49,003 bases of DNA from an uncultured Pelagibacteraceae bacterium (GCA_902525625.1 CABZHM010000008.1:1-49003), one strand, 5' to 3'. Shown: positions 25,852 to 35,346, numbered from the stretch's first letter. Notes: a model not told the origin generated them from the sequence alone. Numbers and translations: made by a program.

Positions 25852-26319
25852 TTAATTAAGCACAACAAGATTTATATTAAGAAATAGTGCATAGAAACAC
25901 CAAAGTAAATAGGGAATCATTAAATAGTAACTTAATTTGTTAACGGATTTAAATCTTACGATTAACAAAAAAATAAATACTATCAATATTATTAAAACTA
26001 TCATAGCCAGAAATATTTTATGAAAAGCAAAAAAAATAATACTCCAAGTTGTATTTACAATTATATGGATAAAGTAAATATAAACTGTATTCATATCTCT
26101 ATTTTTACTATGCCAAAAATTCCATACTGCAATAGTCATCATAAAGTATAAAATAGTCCAAACAGGAGCAAAAACCCAATCTGGTGGATTAAAACCTGAT
26201 TTAATAAGTGTTGAATACCAGGGTTCTTTTAAATTAATTGAGACTGCACCCCCGATGAATGAGGCTGAAAAAGTTATTATAAAAAAAAGAATAAATGATA
26301 AAATTTTATTTTTAAGCAT
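25852..26319 (-). CDS. tspO: TspO/MBR family tryptophan-rich membrane protein
   Basis: TspO proteins are five-helix membrane proteins that bind porphyrins and are tied to oxygen, light and stress signalling. The 155-residue sequence carries the family signature PWYSTLIKSGFNPPDWVFAPVW (quoted in part as SGFNPPDWVFAPVW), WTILYFMMTIAVWNFW and a late aromatic LLWCFYALFLNIN segment. It is divergent from the SDR gene with 24 bases between starts. Confidence 0.92.
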   Translation of the reverse strand: MLKNKILSFILFFIITFSASFIGGAVSINLKEPWYSTLIKSGFNPPDWVFAPVWTILYFMMTIAVWNFWHSKNRDMNTVYIYFIHIIVNTTWSIIFFAFHKIFLAMIVLIILIVFIFLLIVRFKSVNKLSYYLMIPYLLWCFYALFLNINLVVLN

Positions 26320-26343
26320 AAAGATATTATATATCTTTAAAGA

Positions 26344-27105
26344 ATGAAAAAAAAAACAATTTGGATCACAGGTGGAAGTACAGGTATTGGTAAGGCGCTA
26401 GCATTAAATTTTGCTAATAAAGGTTGGAATGTTGCAATATCTGCTAGGAGAGAGAGTCTTCTAAAAGAAATAGCTGATGCAAATGCAAATATCACATCAT
26501 TTCCATTAGATGTCACGGATAAATCAAAATGCAAAGAAGTCTTTGAAGAAATTAGAAAAAAATTTGAAGATATTGATATTTGTTTTTTTTCTACAGGCAC
26601 TTGGAATCCTAAAAAAGAAAAAGATATCGATGTTGAACAGATTGAAGATGTATTTAAGATTAATTTTTTTGGAACATTAAATAGTATTAAGGCTGTAGAA
26701 GAATATTTTAAAAATAAAAGAGGTGGAAAAATCGCTATAGTTTCGTCTATAGCAGGCTATAGAGGACTACCTAATTCAACAGGTTATGGCCCATCAAAAT
26801 CAGCTTTAAATAATTTGGCTGAAAGTTTATATTTTGATTTTAGTCGTTCTAATGTTACTGTCTGTCTAGTTTCACCTGGTTTTATCAAAACTCCTATGAC
26901 AGATAAAAATGATTTTAAAATGCCTTTTTTAAAAACTGCAGAGTATGCCGCTGATAAAATATATGATGGATTGGTAAATAAAAATATTTTTGAAATTCAT
27001 TTTCCAAAATCTTTAACATTAATACTTAAATTTTTTAGTTTTTTGCCTAGTAAATTATATTTTAGTCTGATAAGTAAAATGACAAAATATCAAAAAAAAA
27101 ATTAG
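26344..27105 (+). CDS. Short-chain dehydrogenase/reductase
   Basis: A 253-residue SDR with cofactor motif TGGSTGIGKALAL, a helix-4 region reading FFSTGTW instead of NNAG, a catalytic serine in IVSSIAG and the YGPSK motif (Tyr and Lys). The C-terminus is hydrophobic (LILKFFSFLPSKLYFSLI), suggesting membrane contact, as in SDRs acting on lipids. SDRs of this kind accompany the CFA-synthase/DUF1365/DUF3833 gene set in other proteobacteria. It is convergent with the DUF3833 gene and their stops overlap. Confidence 0.87.
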   Translation: MKKKTIWITGGSTGIGKALALNFANKGWNVAISARRESLLKEIADANANITSFPLDVTDKSKCKEVFEEIRKKFEDIDICFFSTGTWNPKKEKDIDVEQIEDVFKINFFGTLNSIKAVEEYFKNKRGGKIAIVSSIAGYRGLPNSTGYGPSKSALNNLAESLYFDFSRSNVTVCLVSPGFIKTPMTDKNDFKMPFLKTAEYAADKIYDGLVNKNIFEIHFPKSLTLILKFFSFLPSKLYFSLISKMTKYQKKN

Positions 27106-27647
27106 TCTTTAACAAAAACGACTGTTAATTCTGCTACTTTAAAACCAAATTTAGTCATTGTTGCTTTATTTATAGCTACTCTATCATCTTGTTTAAAAAT
27201 CCAATCATCAAAAGTAATTTTAATTTCTTTACCTTTTACAGGAACCAACAAAACATATTCAAATTTAAAGGCTGGACCATAGGAATATCCCTTTGCTTTA
27301 CCTACTACATCGCCAGCTGTACCTTCGTAATTATTTTCATCAATTTTAGTAATTTGCCATTGTCTTGTTTGTATTTCACCATCATCCCAATTAAATTTTT
27401 CATCAAGAATTAATTGCTTACCATTCCATGTACCATCTAAATCTGCTGAGAATTGTCTTATAACTTTCCCAGATCTGTTTTGTAAAACACCCCAAGCTTT
27501 TACATTCCCTGATAAGTATTCCTCAATTATTAATCTAGGTTTTTTATTTATAAAGTCCTCTGGTTTCATTGAATTATTTGAACAGTTTGTAATTAAGAAT
27601 AAAGAAATTATCAATAAAATTGATTTAAAAAATTTAATGTCGCGCAC
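27102..27647 (-). CDS. DUF3833 family lipoprotein
   Basis: The 181-residue protein has a lipoprotein signal: a hydrophobic stretch (SILLIISLFLITNCSN) with a cysteine suitable for lipidation at about residue 22. The rest matches DUF3833 in pattern: DLDGTWNGKQLILDEKFNW, GEIQTRQW, a GDVVGKAKGYSYG segment and DDWIFKQDD. Its function is unknown; in other proteobacteria DUF3833 genes sit beside CFA synthase and DUF1365 genes, as here. Confidence 0.85.
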   Translation of the reverse strand: MRDIKFFKSILLIISLFLITNCSNNSMKPEDFINKKPRLIIEEYLSGNVKAWGVLQNRSGKVIRQFSADLDGTWNGKQLILDEKFNWDDGEIQTRQWQITKIDENNYEGTAGDVVGKAKGYSYGPAFKFEYVLLVPVKGKEIKITFDDWIFKQDDRVAINKATMTKFGFKVAELTVVFVKD

Positions 27648-27658
27648 TATCTCCTCTA

Positions 27659-28837
27659 TTATTTGTTTTGTATAGAAAATTGAATTAAATCAATATTTTT
27701 AGACTTAAAGCCTGCTTCACAATAAGATAAATAAAATTCCCACATTCTTTTAAATGTTAAATCAAAACCTTGTTTCTTAATTAGCTCCCATTTTCTGTTA
27801 AATTCATTTCTCCAAATTGCTAGTGTATTTGAGTAATGATCCGCGTAAGACTCATAAGATTTTATAGTTAAACCATTATTTGAAACAAATCTATCTATAC
27901 TCCCTTTGTTTGGAAGAAAGCCACCAGGAAAAATATATTTTTGAATGAAATCTTGTTTGTATTTGTACCTGTCAAAGAGATTATCATCAATAGTTATTGC
28001 TTGAATAGCAGCACTTCCATTGCTCGATAAATTATTTTTAATTGTTTTGAAGTAACCCTCCAAATAATTTTGACCTACCGCCTCAATCATTTCTATAGAT
28101 GCAATAGAATTATATTTATCTTTTAGGTCTCTGTAATCTTTTATTTCAATATTGACTTTTTCATTTAGCCCACATTTATGAATTCTTTCTCTCGCATACT
28201 CGAATTGTTTTTTTGAAATTGTAATACAATCCAATTTAACATCATATTTTTTTCCAAGATACTCAGCAAATCCTCCCCAACCACAACCTATTTCTAAGAC
28301 TTTATCTCCAATCCCAGGCTTAATTAAATCTATTAATTTTTGATATTTATTATTTTGAGCATCAGATAAATCTTTGTTCTTTTCGTCAAATATCGCGCTT
28401 GAGTAAGTTAATGTCTTGTCTAACCATAAAGAAAAGAATTCATTTCCAAGGTCATAATGTTTTGAAATGTTTTCTTTACTTCTATTTTTCGTGTTTTTTA
28501 TGAAAATTTTTTTCAAATAATTAATTAAAGGAAGATCTAACAATCCAGAAAATTTATGAATTTGTTTAATATTCCTTGCGGTAATCTCTATCAAATTAGA
28601 CAAGTTATTTGTCTCAAAATCATCCTTCATGTAAGACTCTGCAAGACCCACGCTACCCGCCTTAATTAAACTAGACGTAAAGTTTTTATTTTTTATCTTT
28701 ATATTTGCCTTTAAAGAGTCTTTGATATTACCAAAATTATAAGTTTTACCATCGTGGTTAGTTAGCTTCAAATGACCGACTTTTATATCTTTTAAGATTC
28801 CAAAGACAATTTTATCTGAAACAATATTTAAGTTCAT
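27659..28837 (-). CDS. cfa: Cyclopropane-fatty-acyl-phospholipid synthase-family methyltransferase
   Basis: This SAM-dependent enzyme family methylates unsaturated acyl chains in membrane lipids, giving cyclopropane or branched products. The 392-residue protein has an N-terminal lipid-binding domain, then HYDLGNEFFSLWLDKTLTYS, the SAM motif VLEIGCGWGGFAEYLG, IEMIEAVGQNYLEGYF and FIQKYIFPGGFLPN, all standard for the family. Start codon overlaps the DUF1365 stop by one base. The partner genes suggest it could be the methylase of a modified (for example furan) fatty acid pathway rather than a plain CFA synthase. Confidence 0.9.
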   Translation of the reverse strand: MNLNIVSDKIVFGILKDIKVGHLKLTNHDGKTYNFGNIKDSLKANIKIKNKNFTSSLIKAGSVGLAESYMKDDFETNNLSNLIEITARNIKQIHKFSGLLDLPLINYLKKIFIKNTKNRSKENISKHYDLGNEFFSLWLDKTLTYSSAIFDEKNKDLSDAQNNKYQKLIDLIKPGIGDKVLEIGCGWGGFAEYLGKKYDVKLDCITISKKQFEYARERIHKCGLNEKVNIEIKDYRDLKDKYNSIASIEMIEAVGQNYLEGYFKTIKNNLSSNGSAAIQAITIDDNLFDRYKYKQDFIQKYIFPGGFLPNKGSIDRFVSNNGLTIKSYESYADHYSNTLAIWRNEFNRKWELIKKQGFDLTFKRMWEFYLSYCEAGFKSKNIDLIQFSIQNK

Positions 28838-29598
28838 TATCGCTCAAAGGTAGTATTATTTTTAATTTTTAATCTTTTTTTTATAAATTTAATACCTTTG
28901 GTCCATAATTTAAACGCTTCAAAATGTATCGCAGATATTATTTTAAAAGTCATAAGTGGGTGTTTTATATATGATTTTAATAATTCTCTACTATTTAAGT
29001 CTTTTCTTATTCCATCCTGAGATGCATATAAAATTTTTTCATTTGATTGGTATTGATCTATAATGACAGATATTCTTTCACACGGTTTTAAAATTTTAAA
29101 AAAATAATTACAATTCATTTCTATGAATGGTGACACATGAAATTTTTTTGAACAGTTATGTTGAAAAAATTTAGAGTCATCTTCAACTTTAAAAATATAA
29201 GTATGTTGTTCACCAAACGTATTCTTAACTTCGTATAAAATAGCTATTAATTTATCTTTAATGTCGTAGATAAAAAAAACACTTAAGGGATTAAAAACAT
29301 ATCCAAAAATTCTTGGATAACATAAAAGTTTTATTCTAATATTTTTTGAGCTGATTTTATTTTCATCTAAATTTTTTTTTACCCATAAGGTTAATGAAGT
29401 TCCATCTCTACTCCCATGATCTTTTTCAAAAAAACTTATCAAATTAAATTTATTAAATGAAAAAAATTTAATATTTTTATCTAGCTGGTCTAACTCTGAT
29501 AAATCTATGAATAATGAAAATACATCATATTTAAAAAAATGATTTTTGGGTTTAAATCTTTTATGAATAACTGTGCCATTATAAATTGAACTAATCAT
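28837..29598 (-). CDS. DUF1365 family protein
   Basis: A 253-residue protein of DUF1365: start SSIYNGTVIHKRFKPKNHFF, central LCYPRIFGYVFNPLSVFFIY, the NTFGEQHTYIF segment and KKFHVSPFIEMNC. The family has no firmly assigned reaction but is always found with a flavin amine oxidase-like gene and a CFA synthase-like gene, as here. It overlaps the FAD gene's stop by eight bases and the cfa start by one base, so the three are translated as a unit. Confidence 0.9.
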   Translation of the reverse strand: MISSIYNGTVIHKRFKPKNHFFKYDVFSLFIDLSELDQLDKNIKFFSFNKFNLISFFEKDHGSRDGTSLTLWVKKNLDENKISSKNIRIKLLCYPRIFGYVFNPLSVFFIYDIKDKLIAILYEVKNTFGEQHTYIFKVEDDSKFFQHNCSKKFHVSPFIEMNCNYFFKILKPCERISVIIDQYQSNEKILYASQDGIRKDLNSRELLKSYIKHPLMTFKIISAIHFEAFKLWTKGIKFIKKRLKIKNNTTFER

Positions 29599-30829
29599 TT
29601 AAGTTTTTCAACATTTCAATTGACGATTTTATGCCATCCTCATGAAAACCGTAACCGAAATAACTTCCACAAAACAATATATTTTCTCTATTTTGAATGC
29701 TTTTTAAATTTTTTTGATTATCTAAAGCATTTTGATCATAATAAGGGTGTGTAAAATTAATTTTTTTTAAAATTTTATCATCAGATATTTTTCGTATAGG
29801 ATTTAAGGTCAAAAATATATTTTTTTCATTTTCCAAGTTTTGAAGAAGATTTAGCCAATATGAAAGCGAGTTTTTACTCGTATCCTTTTTATCAACAAAA
29901 GAATTCCATGAGGACCATACATTTTTATTTTTGGGCATCATATTTTCATCTGTATGCAATATTGCCAAATTTTTTCTGTAATTAAAATTTGATAAAATAT
30001 TTCTTTCTTCATCTAATGGATTATCTATCAAATTTAACGCCTCATTTGCATGAGTTGCTAGAATGACCTTGTCATAATAAAAAAATTCATTGTTGCCACC
30101 ATAATAGACTTGTAATCCTGATGAGATTCTTTTAACAGATTTTATCTTATAGTTTTTATAATATTGACCACTAATAAGGGATAAAACTTTATTGACATAT
30201 GCTCTGCTTCTTTGAGCAACAGTGTACCACTGAGGTCTATTTTTAAGTTTAAATAAGCCGTGATTTTGAAAAAATTTTAAAAAAAAACTCATAGGCATTT
30301 TCCCTGCCTCGTAGGGCGGCATAGACCAAATCGCAGATACCATAGGTATAATGTGATAATTGATAAAACCTCTAGACCATTTATTTTTTTTTAAAAAATC
30401 ATCTAAAGTTATTTTTTGATCAATTTCCAAAATACTATCACAAGTTTTATAAAATTTAAAAATATCAAAAAACATTTTGATAAATTCAATATTAAATAAA
30501 TTAGATTTATTAGCGAAGATACCCGATAAACCTTTACCACAATATTCATAATTAGTGTCTTCTACAGAAACAGAAAATGACATATCACTTTTTTCGATTT
30601 CAATATCAATCTCTTTAAAAAAATTTATTAAATTTGGATATGTCTGATGATTAAATACAATAAATCCTACATCGACAGATATTTTTTTTTTATTAAGAAT
30701 TACATCAACGGTATAGGAGTGACCTCCAAAATGATCTTCTTTCTCGAAAAGATCTACTTGATGATTTTTTGATAAATAATAAGCTGCGCTTAATCCTGAT
30801 ATGCCTGAGCCAATTACAGCTATTTTCAT
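29591..30829 (-). CDS. FAD/NAD(P)-binding amine oxidase-like protein
   Basis: A 412-residue flavoprotein with N-terminal KIAVIGSGISGLSAAYYLS, then FEKEDHFGGHSYTV (the GG doublet motif of the flavin amine oxidase/desaturase fold), and a C-terminal LFCGSYFGYGFHEDGIKSS that closes the FAD site. Family members include carotenoid desaturase-like and lipid-modifying oxidases. Gene order FAD protein-DUF1365-CFA-DUF3833 is a recurrent proteobacterial set. It starts three bases downstream of the gcvP stop on the same strand, so it might be read through from the gcv operon, though no biochemical link is evident. Confidence 0.88.
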   Translation of the reverse strand: MKIAVIGSGISGLSAAYYLSKNHQVDLFEKEDHFGGHSYTVDVILNKKKISVDVGFIVFNHQTYPNLINFFKEIDIEIEKSDMSFSVSVEDTNYEYCGKGLSGIFANKSNLFNIEFIKMFFDIFKFYKTCDSILEIDQKITLDDFLKKNKWSRGFINYHIIPMVSAIWSMPPYEAGKMPMSFFLKFFQNHGLFKLKNRPQWYTVAQRSRAYVNKVLSLISGQYYKNYKIKSVKRISSGLQVYYGGNNEFFYYDKVILATHANEALNLIDNPLDEERNILSNFNYRKNLAILHTDENMMPKNKNVWSSWNSFVDKKDTSKNSLSYWLNLLQNLENEKNIFLTLNPIRKISDDKILKKINFTHPYYDQNALDNQKNLKSIQNRENILFCGSYFGYGFHEDGIKSSIEMLKNLND

Positions 30830-30832
30830 TAA

Positions 30833-33703
30833 TTAAGCTGCATCTTCTTTAAATTCATCCATACTAGGACAAGTACAAAAGATATTCTTATCTCCATAAA
30901 CATTATCTACTCTTGCAACTGGTGGCCAAAATTTATTGAATTTTAAAAATTTAGCTGGATAGGCTGCTTCCTGTCTTGAATATTTATGCTTCCAATCATC
31001 TGATGCAAGCTCCATATCTGTATGAGGAGCATTCTTAATTGGATTATCAACTTTATCAAACTTTCCAGATTTAATTCTATCTATTTCTTGTTTGATATTA
31101 ATTAAAGTATCACAGAACCTGTCAAGCTCTGACAAACTCTCACTTTCAGTAGGCTCAATCATCATAGTCCCGGCAACTGGCCATGACATTGTTGGAGCAT
31201 GAAATCCATAATCTATTAATCTTTTTGCGATATCTTCTTCAGTAACTCCAGTCTCAGACTTAATTGTTCTGATATCAATTATACATTCATGTGCAACGTT
31301 ACCTTTAGAACCTTTATATAAAATAGGAAAATGATCTTTAAGTCTATTCGCAATATAATTGGCGTTTAAAATTGCAATTTTAGTAGCTAATTTAAGTCCC
31401 TCAGACCCCATCATCTTAATGTACATCCATGAAATTGACAAAATACTTGAGCTTCCCCATGGAGCAGCAGAAACTGCGCCAATTCCTGTTGCAGGTCCAC
31501 AATCTTTAACAACAGGATGATTTGGCAAATAAACTTGTAAGTGTCTTTTGCATGCAATAGGTCCCATTCCAGGTCCTCCCCCACCATGTGGAATACAAAA
31601 AGTTTTGTGTAAGTTAATATGACAAACGTCTGGACCAAAATTTCCGGGTTTTGCGATTCCTACTAGAGCATTTAAGTTTGCTCCATCCATATAAACTTGA
31701 CCTCCATGTTTATGAATTAAATTACAAATGTCTGATATTTTTTCCTCAAAAACTCCATGTGTAGATGGATATGTGACCATCAATGCTCCAAGGTTTTCAG
31801 AATGTAATTCAGCTTTTTTTTTTAAATCCTCAAAATCAACATTTCCCTCTTTATCGCAATTAACTACAACAACTTTCATTCCAACCATCTGAGCGCTTGC
31901 TGGATTAGTCCCATGTGCTGAGCTTGGTATCAAACATATATTTCTATTTTTTTCATCTCTGTCTAAATGATATTTTCTAATAACCATTAATCCTGCATAT
32001 TCCCCTTGTGCACCTGCATTTGGCTGAAGTGAAACTCCTGAAAAGCCAGTAATTGATCTTAGCCAATTTTTGAGATCTGTGAACATTGTTCTATATCCTT
32101 CCATCTGCTCAATAGGCACAAATGGATGAGGCTCAGCTAATTCTCTCCATGAAATAGGTATCATTTCTGCAGTAGCATTTAATTTCATCGTACATGAGCC
32201 TAGGGCAATCATTGTTCTATTCAGAGCTATATCTTTATCCTCTAGCCTCTTAAGATATCTAAGCATTTCTGTCTCTGAATGATATGAATTAAAAACAGGA
32301 TGTTCTAAGTATTTAGAAGTTCTTAACAAATTTTTTGGTAGATTAGGTAAACTTACTGTAGGATCTTCTTTTTTGATTGACTCCGCAGCGTTAAAAATTT
32401 TCAATAATTGATTTACTCTATAAACATTTTTCTTTTCATCAAAAGAAACGGCAAGTATTTCTGAATTTACTTTTCTTATATTTACTTTTTGAGCTAAAGC
32501 ATTTTTAAAAATTTGATCAGTTTTTTCTTTAGTAATAATTGCTACAGTATCAAAAAAATAATCTGAATATAATTCATATCCAGATTGCTTTATTTTATCA
32601 GCAAAATTTTTTGCTAATTGAGATACTCTTTCAGAAATATTTCTTATTCCATTTGGACCATGGTAAATAGCATATGCTGCAGAAACTATTGCTAATAAAG
32701 CTTGCGCAGTACAAATATTACTTGTAGCTTTATCTCTTCTAATATGTTGTTCTCTAGTTTGGAGTGACAATCTGTAAGCTTTATTTCCATGCCTATCTAC
32801 TGAAACACCAACTATTCTTCCTGGCATAGATCTTTTATATTCATCTTTCGTTGCAAAAAACGCTGCATGCGGTCCTCCATAACCCATTGGAATACCAAAC
32901 CTTTGAGAACTACCAACAGCAATATCAGCTCCAAGCTCTCTTGGTGTTTTTAATTTAGCAAGGGCCAGAAGATCACATGCTAAAATTGCTTTACCATTTT
33001 TTTTATGGATTTTACTTACTGCTTCACTAGGATCTTTAATATCACCTAAAGTTCCTGGGTACTGTAAAATACCACAAACAATATCTTCTTTTTGCTGTTC
33101 TAAAACTTTGTCCTCATTTCCAACAAGAACTTTTAAACCCATAGGCTCTGCCCTAGTTTTTATAACATTAATTGTTTGTGGATGGCAATTTTCTGAAACA
33201 AAAACTAAATTACTTTCACTTTTATTTAGTCTATGACTTAAACCCATAGCCTCTGCTGCTGCTGTACCCTCGTCAAGCAAAGATGCATTCGCAATATCCA
33301 TTCCTGTAAAATCAACAATCATTTGCTGAAAGTTTAATAACATTTCTAATCTACCTTGAGCTACCTCTGGCTGGTAAGGTGTATAAGAAGTATACCAACC
33401 TGGATTTTCTAATATATTTCTTAAAATTACATATGGTGTATACGTTCCATAATAACCCATGCCAATAAAATTTGAGTAAATTTGATTTTTTTTGGAAATT
33501 GCTTTTAGTTTTCTTAACGCTTCATATTCTGAATTCGACTCGCCAATATTGAGTTCACCCTTAAAATGTATTTTTTCTGGTACAGTATTGTTTATTAAAT
33601 CATCCAGAGATTTATAATTTAATTTTTTTAAAATTTTTAATTGATCATCTTCTGAAGGACCGATGTGTCTTTTTAAAAAATCTTTTTGTGAATTTTGTAA
33701 CAT
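30833..33703 (-). CDS. gcvP: Glycine dehydrogenase (decarboxylating), P protein
   Basis: P protein decarboxylates glycine with PLP and loads the aminomethyl group on the lipoyl arm of GcvH. The 956-residue length fits the single-chain form with both halves fused. Landmarks are KDFLKRHIGPSEDDQ at the start, FIGMGYYGTYTP, the glycine-rich QPNAGAQGEYAGL and the PLP lysine in INLHKTFCIPHGGGGPG. Its ATG overlaps the gcvH stop by one base. Control through the glycine riboswitch ahead of gcvT is expected if the operon is one transcript. Confidence 0.97.
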   Translation of the reverse strand: MLQNSQKDFLKRHIGPSEDDQLKILKKLNYKSLDDLINNTVPEKIHFKGELNIGESNSEYEALRKLKAISKKNQIYSNFIGMGYYGTYTPYVILRNILENPGWYTSYTPYQPEVAQGRLEMLLNFQQMIVDFTGMDIANASLLDEGTAAAEAMGLSHRLNKSESNLVFVSENCHPQTINVIKTRAEPMGLKVLVGNEDKVLEQQKEDIVCGILQYPGTLGDIKDPSEAVSKIHKKNGKAILACDLLALAKLKTPRELGADIAVGSSQRFGIPMGYGGPHAAFFATKDEYKRSMPGRIVGVSVDRHGNKAYRLSLQTREQHIRRDKATSNICTAQALLAIVSAAYAIYHGPNGIRNISERVSQLAKNFADKIKQSGYELYSDYFFDTVAIITKEKTDQIFKNALAQKVNIRKVNSEILAVSFDEKKNVYRVNQLLKIFNAAESIKKEDPTVSLPNLPKNLLRTSKYLEHPVFNSYHSETEMLRYLKRLEDKDIALNRTMIALGSCTMKLNATAEMIPISWRELAEPHPFVPIEQMEGYRTMFTDLKNWLRSITGFSGVSLQPNAGAQGEYAGLMVIRKYHLDRDEKNRNICLIPSSAHGTNPASAQMVGMKVVVVNCDKEGNVDFEDLKKKAELHSENLGALMVTYPSTHGVFEEKISDICNLIHKHGGQVYMDGANLNALVGIAKPGNFGPDVCHINLHKTFCIPHGGGGPGMGPIACKRHLQVYLPNHPVVKDCGPATGIGAVSAAPWGSSSILSISWMYIKMMGSEGLKLATKIAILNANYIANRLKDHFPILYKGSKGNVAHECIIDIRTIKSETGVTEEDIAKRLIDYGFHAPTMSWPVAGTMMIEPTESESLSELDRFCDTLINIKQEIDRIKSGKFDKVDNPIKNAPHTDMELASDDWKHKYSRQEAAYPAKFLKFNKFWPPVARVDNVYGDKNIFCTCPSMDEFKEDAA

Positions 33704-34083
33704 TATGTGGAGCTCTCCTTTGCAAATTTATCATATTCATCTTTATTCATTAAAGTATCCATCTCTGACTTATCTTTAATTTTCAATTTAAAGAACCAAG
33801 CAGAGTTTTCTGGATCCTGATTTATTTTTGATGGGTCATCAACAATAGATTGATTTAAATCAACAACTTCACCACTTACCGGTGTATACACGTCACTTGC
33901 AGCTTTTGTAGATTCAACTACCCCTGCTGTTCCATCTTTTTCTATATTAGATCCTTTATCTGGAAGTTCTGTAAAAACTATATCTCCGAGCAATTCTGTT
34001 GCATGCCTAGTTATCCCGATAGTGGCAATATCTCCCTCTAATTTAATCCACTCATGTTCTTTAGAATATTTTACTTCATTCAT
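33703..34083 (-). CDS. gcvH: Glycine cleavage system H protein
   Basis: GcvH carries the lipoyl arm that shuttles the aminomethyl group between P, T and L proteins. The 126-residue protein has [22 protein letters not shown] and the lipoylation motif [16 protein letters not shown] with Lys60. It overlaps gcvP and gcvT by one base at each end, so the three are tightly coupled. The L protein (lpd) is not in this window. Confidence 0.97.
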   Translation of the reverse strand: MNEVKYSKEHEWIKLEGDIATIGITRHATELLGDIVFTELPDKGSNIEKDGTAGVVESTKAASDVYTPVSGEVVDLNQSIVDDPSKINQDPENSAWFFKLKIKDKSEMDTLMNKDEYDKFAKESST

Positions 34084-35186
34084 TAATTAACTCCCTTTAC
34101 ATAACTTTTTTTATAAAAAGGCAAACCACAAATTGTAGCTGGATGTTTTTTACCTCTGACCTCTAAAAATATTTTAGTATTTTTCTTTGAAAATTCATTT
34201 TCCACGTATCCCATGGCCACAGGGCCATTAACACTTGGTCCAAACGTTCCGCTTGTTATTTCGCCAATTTCTAAATCGGATTCATTGTATATTTTAGTTT
34301 TTTCTCTAGCAATTATTCTTCCCTCAGGCTTTATCCCTACTCTTATCTTGCTCACTCCATTGTTTAATTGATTAATAATTATATCTGATCCAATAAAGTT
34401 ACCTTTTAAAATTCTCTCTTTTGAAATAGCCCATTTCAAATTTGCCTCAACTGGAGTCTTGTCTTTACTTAGTTCATGACCATACAAGCATAGACCAGCT
34501 TCCAATCTTAATGTATCTCGTGCTCCAAGACCAATTAATTTTGCACCTTTATCAATTAATCTTCTTGTAAACCCGTCTGCAAATTCATTAGTTAGTGATA
34601 CCTCAAAACCATCTTCACCTGTATATCCTGATCTTGTAACATAAATATTGTGGTCATCCAGTGTGAACCAATTACCTGACATGAAATTTAAATTTTCAAC
34701 ACCTTGAATAACACTTTTAAGAATTTGTACAGATTTGGGTCCTTGGATTGCAATTAAAGATTTATCCTCATCCATGATCATTTTATATTTATTATTTAAT
34801 AGTCCCTTTAAAATTTTATAATCATTTTCTTTACAAGCAGCGTTTAGAATTATTAAAAAACCATCTTTAATTTTAGTAATTATTAAATCATCGTAAATTC
34901 CAGCATTGTCGCTCATTAAAAAACTATATTTTGAGTGATTTAGTTTTAAATTTTTTAAGTCTAGTGGAAAAATTCTCTCTAAATCATCAACTAAATCCTC
35001 TCGGCCATAAATAAATAATTGACCCATATGCGAAACATCAAAAATACCAGAATGGTTTCTTGTGAACCTATGTTCTTCAACAATACCCTCAGAATATTGA
35101 ATTGGCATTTGATATCCTGCGAATTCTACAAATTTTGCTTTGCTGTCTTGATGCAATTGATAAAGCGATGTTTTTTTTGTATCCAT
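34083..35186 (-). CDS. gcvT: Aminomethyltransferase, T protein
   Basis: GcvT transfers the methylene group from GcvH to tetrahydrofolate, releasing ammonia. The 367-residue protein has [26 protein letters not shown], the folate-binding [31 protein letters not shown], and GPVAMGYV near the end. It begins at ATG 35186 directly after the tandem glycine riboswitch; the start codon and the AGAG upstream of it can pair with a 12-base complement between the two aptamers. Confidence 0.97.
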   Translation of the reverse strand: MDTKKTSLYQLHQDSKAKFVEFAGYQMPIQYSEGIVEEHRFTRNHSGIFDVSHMGQLFIYGREDLVDDLERIFPLDLKNLKLNHSKYSFLMSDNAGIYDDLIITKIKDGFLIILNAACKENDYKILKGLLNNKYKMIMDEDKSLIAIQGPKSVQILKSVIQGVENLNFMSGNWFTLDDHNIYVTRSGYTGEDGFEVSLTNEFADGFTRRLIDKGAKLIGLGARDTLRLEAGLCLYGHELSKDKTPVEANLKWAISKERILKGNFIGSDIIINQLNNGVSKIRVGIKPEGRIIAREKTKIYNESDLEIGEITSGTFGPSVNGPVAMGYVENEFSKKNTKIFLEVRGKKHPATICGLPFYKKSYVKGVN

Positions 35187-35270
35187 ATTAACTCTTTTTA
35201 CCCATCTGTATATTTGCCTGAGAGTTTTGCTCCTTCGGCGAGAATTTAATCTCTTTCCAGAGTTAATATG
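35184..35270 (-). promoter_or_regulatory. Candidate gcvT ribosome-site sequestering helix
   Basis: In the mRNA, AGAGUUAAUAUG (35195 to 35184, ending with the gcvT start codon) is perfectly complementary to CAUAUUAACUCU (35270 to 35259), which lies between aptamer 1 and aptamer 2. The last three bases of the latter (35261-35259) also belong to the aptamer-2 P1 stem. The two pairings therefore compete in part, which makes this the likely expression platform. This is read directly from the sequence; the functional meaning is inferred. Confidence 0.65.
35205..35261 (-). ncRNA. Glycine riboswitch, aptamer 2
   Basis: The mRNA-sense strand has GGAAAGAG, then CGCCGAAGGAGCAA, then CUCUCAGGCAAA, the three conserved blocks of the glycine aptamer, closed by a short P1 UCUG (35261-35258) with CAGA (35208-35205). 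It lies 19 bases before the gcvT start. Confidence 0.9.
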
Positions 35271-35271
35271 T

Positions 35272-35346
35272 TACGGTCCATTTTGCCTGAGAGATTCCTG
35301 GGTGGTTGCTCCTTCGGCGCTACAAAAATTTGTAGTCTCTCCCGTA
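35272..35346 (-). ncRNA. Glycine riboswitch, aptamer 1
   Basis: The mRNA-sense strand has GGGAGAG, a hairpin made by CUACAAA and UUUGUAG, then CGCCGAAGGAGCAA and AUCUCUCAGGCAAAAUGGACC, all conserved in the family. P1 is UACGG (35346-35342) with CCGUA (35276-35272). Together with aptamer 2 it forms the usual tandem arrangement found ahead of gcv genes. Glycine is the known ligand of the class. The upstream stretch 35347-35387 is AT-rich and should hold the promoter; a TATGAT hexamer (35366-35361) is a possible -10 with no clear -35. Confidence 0.92.
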
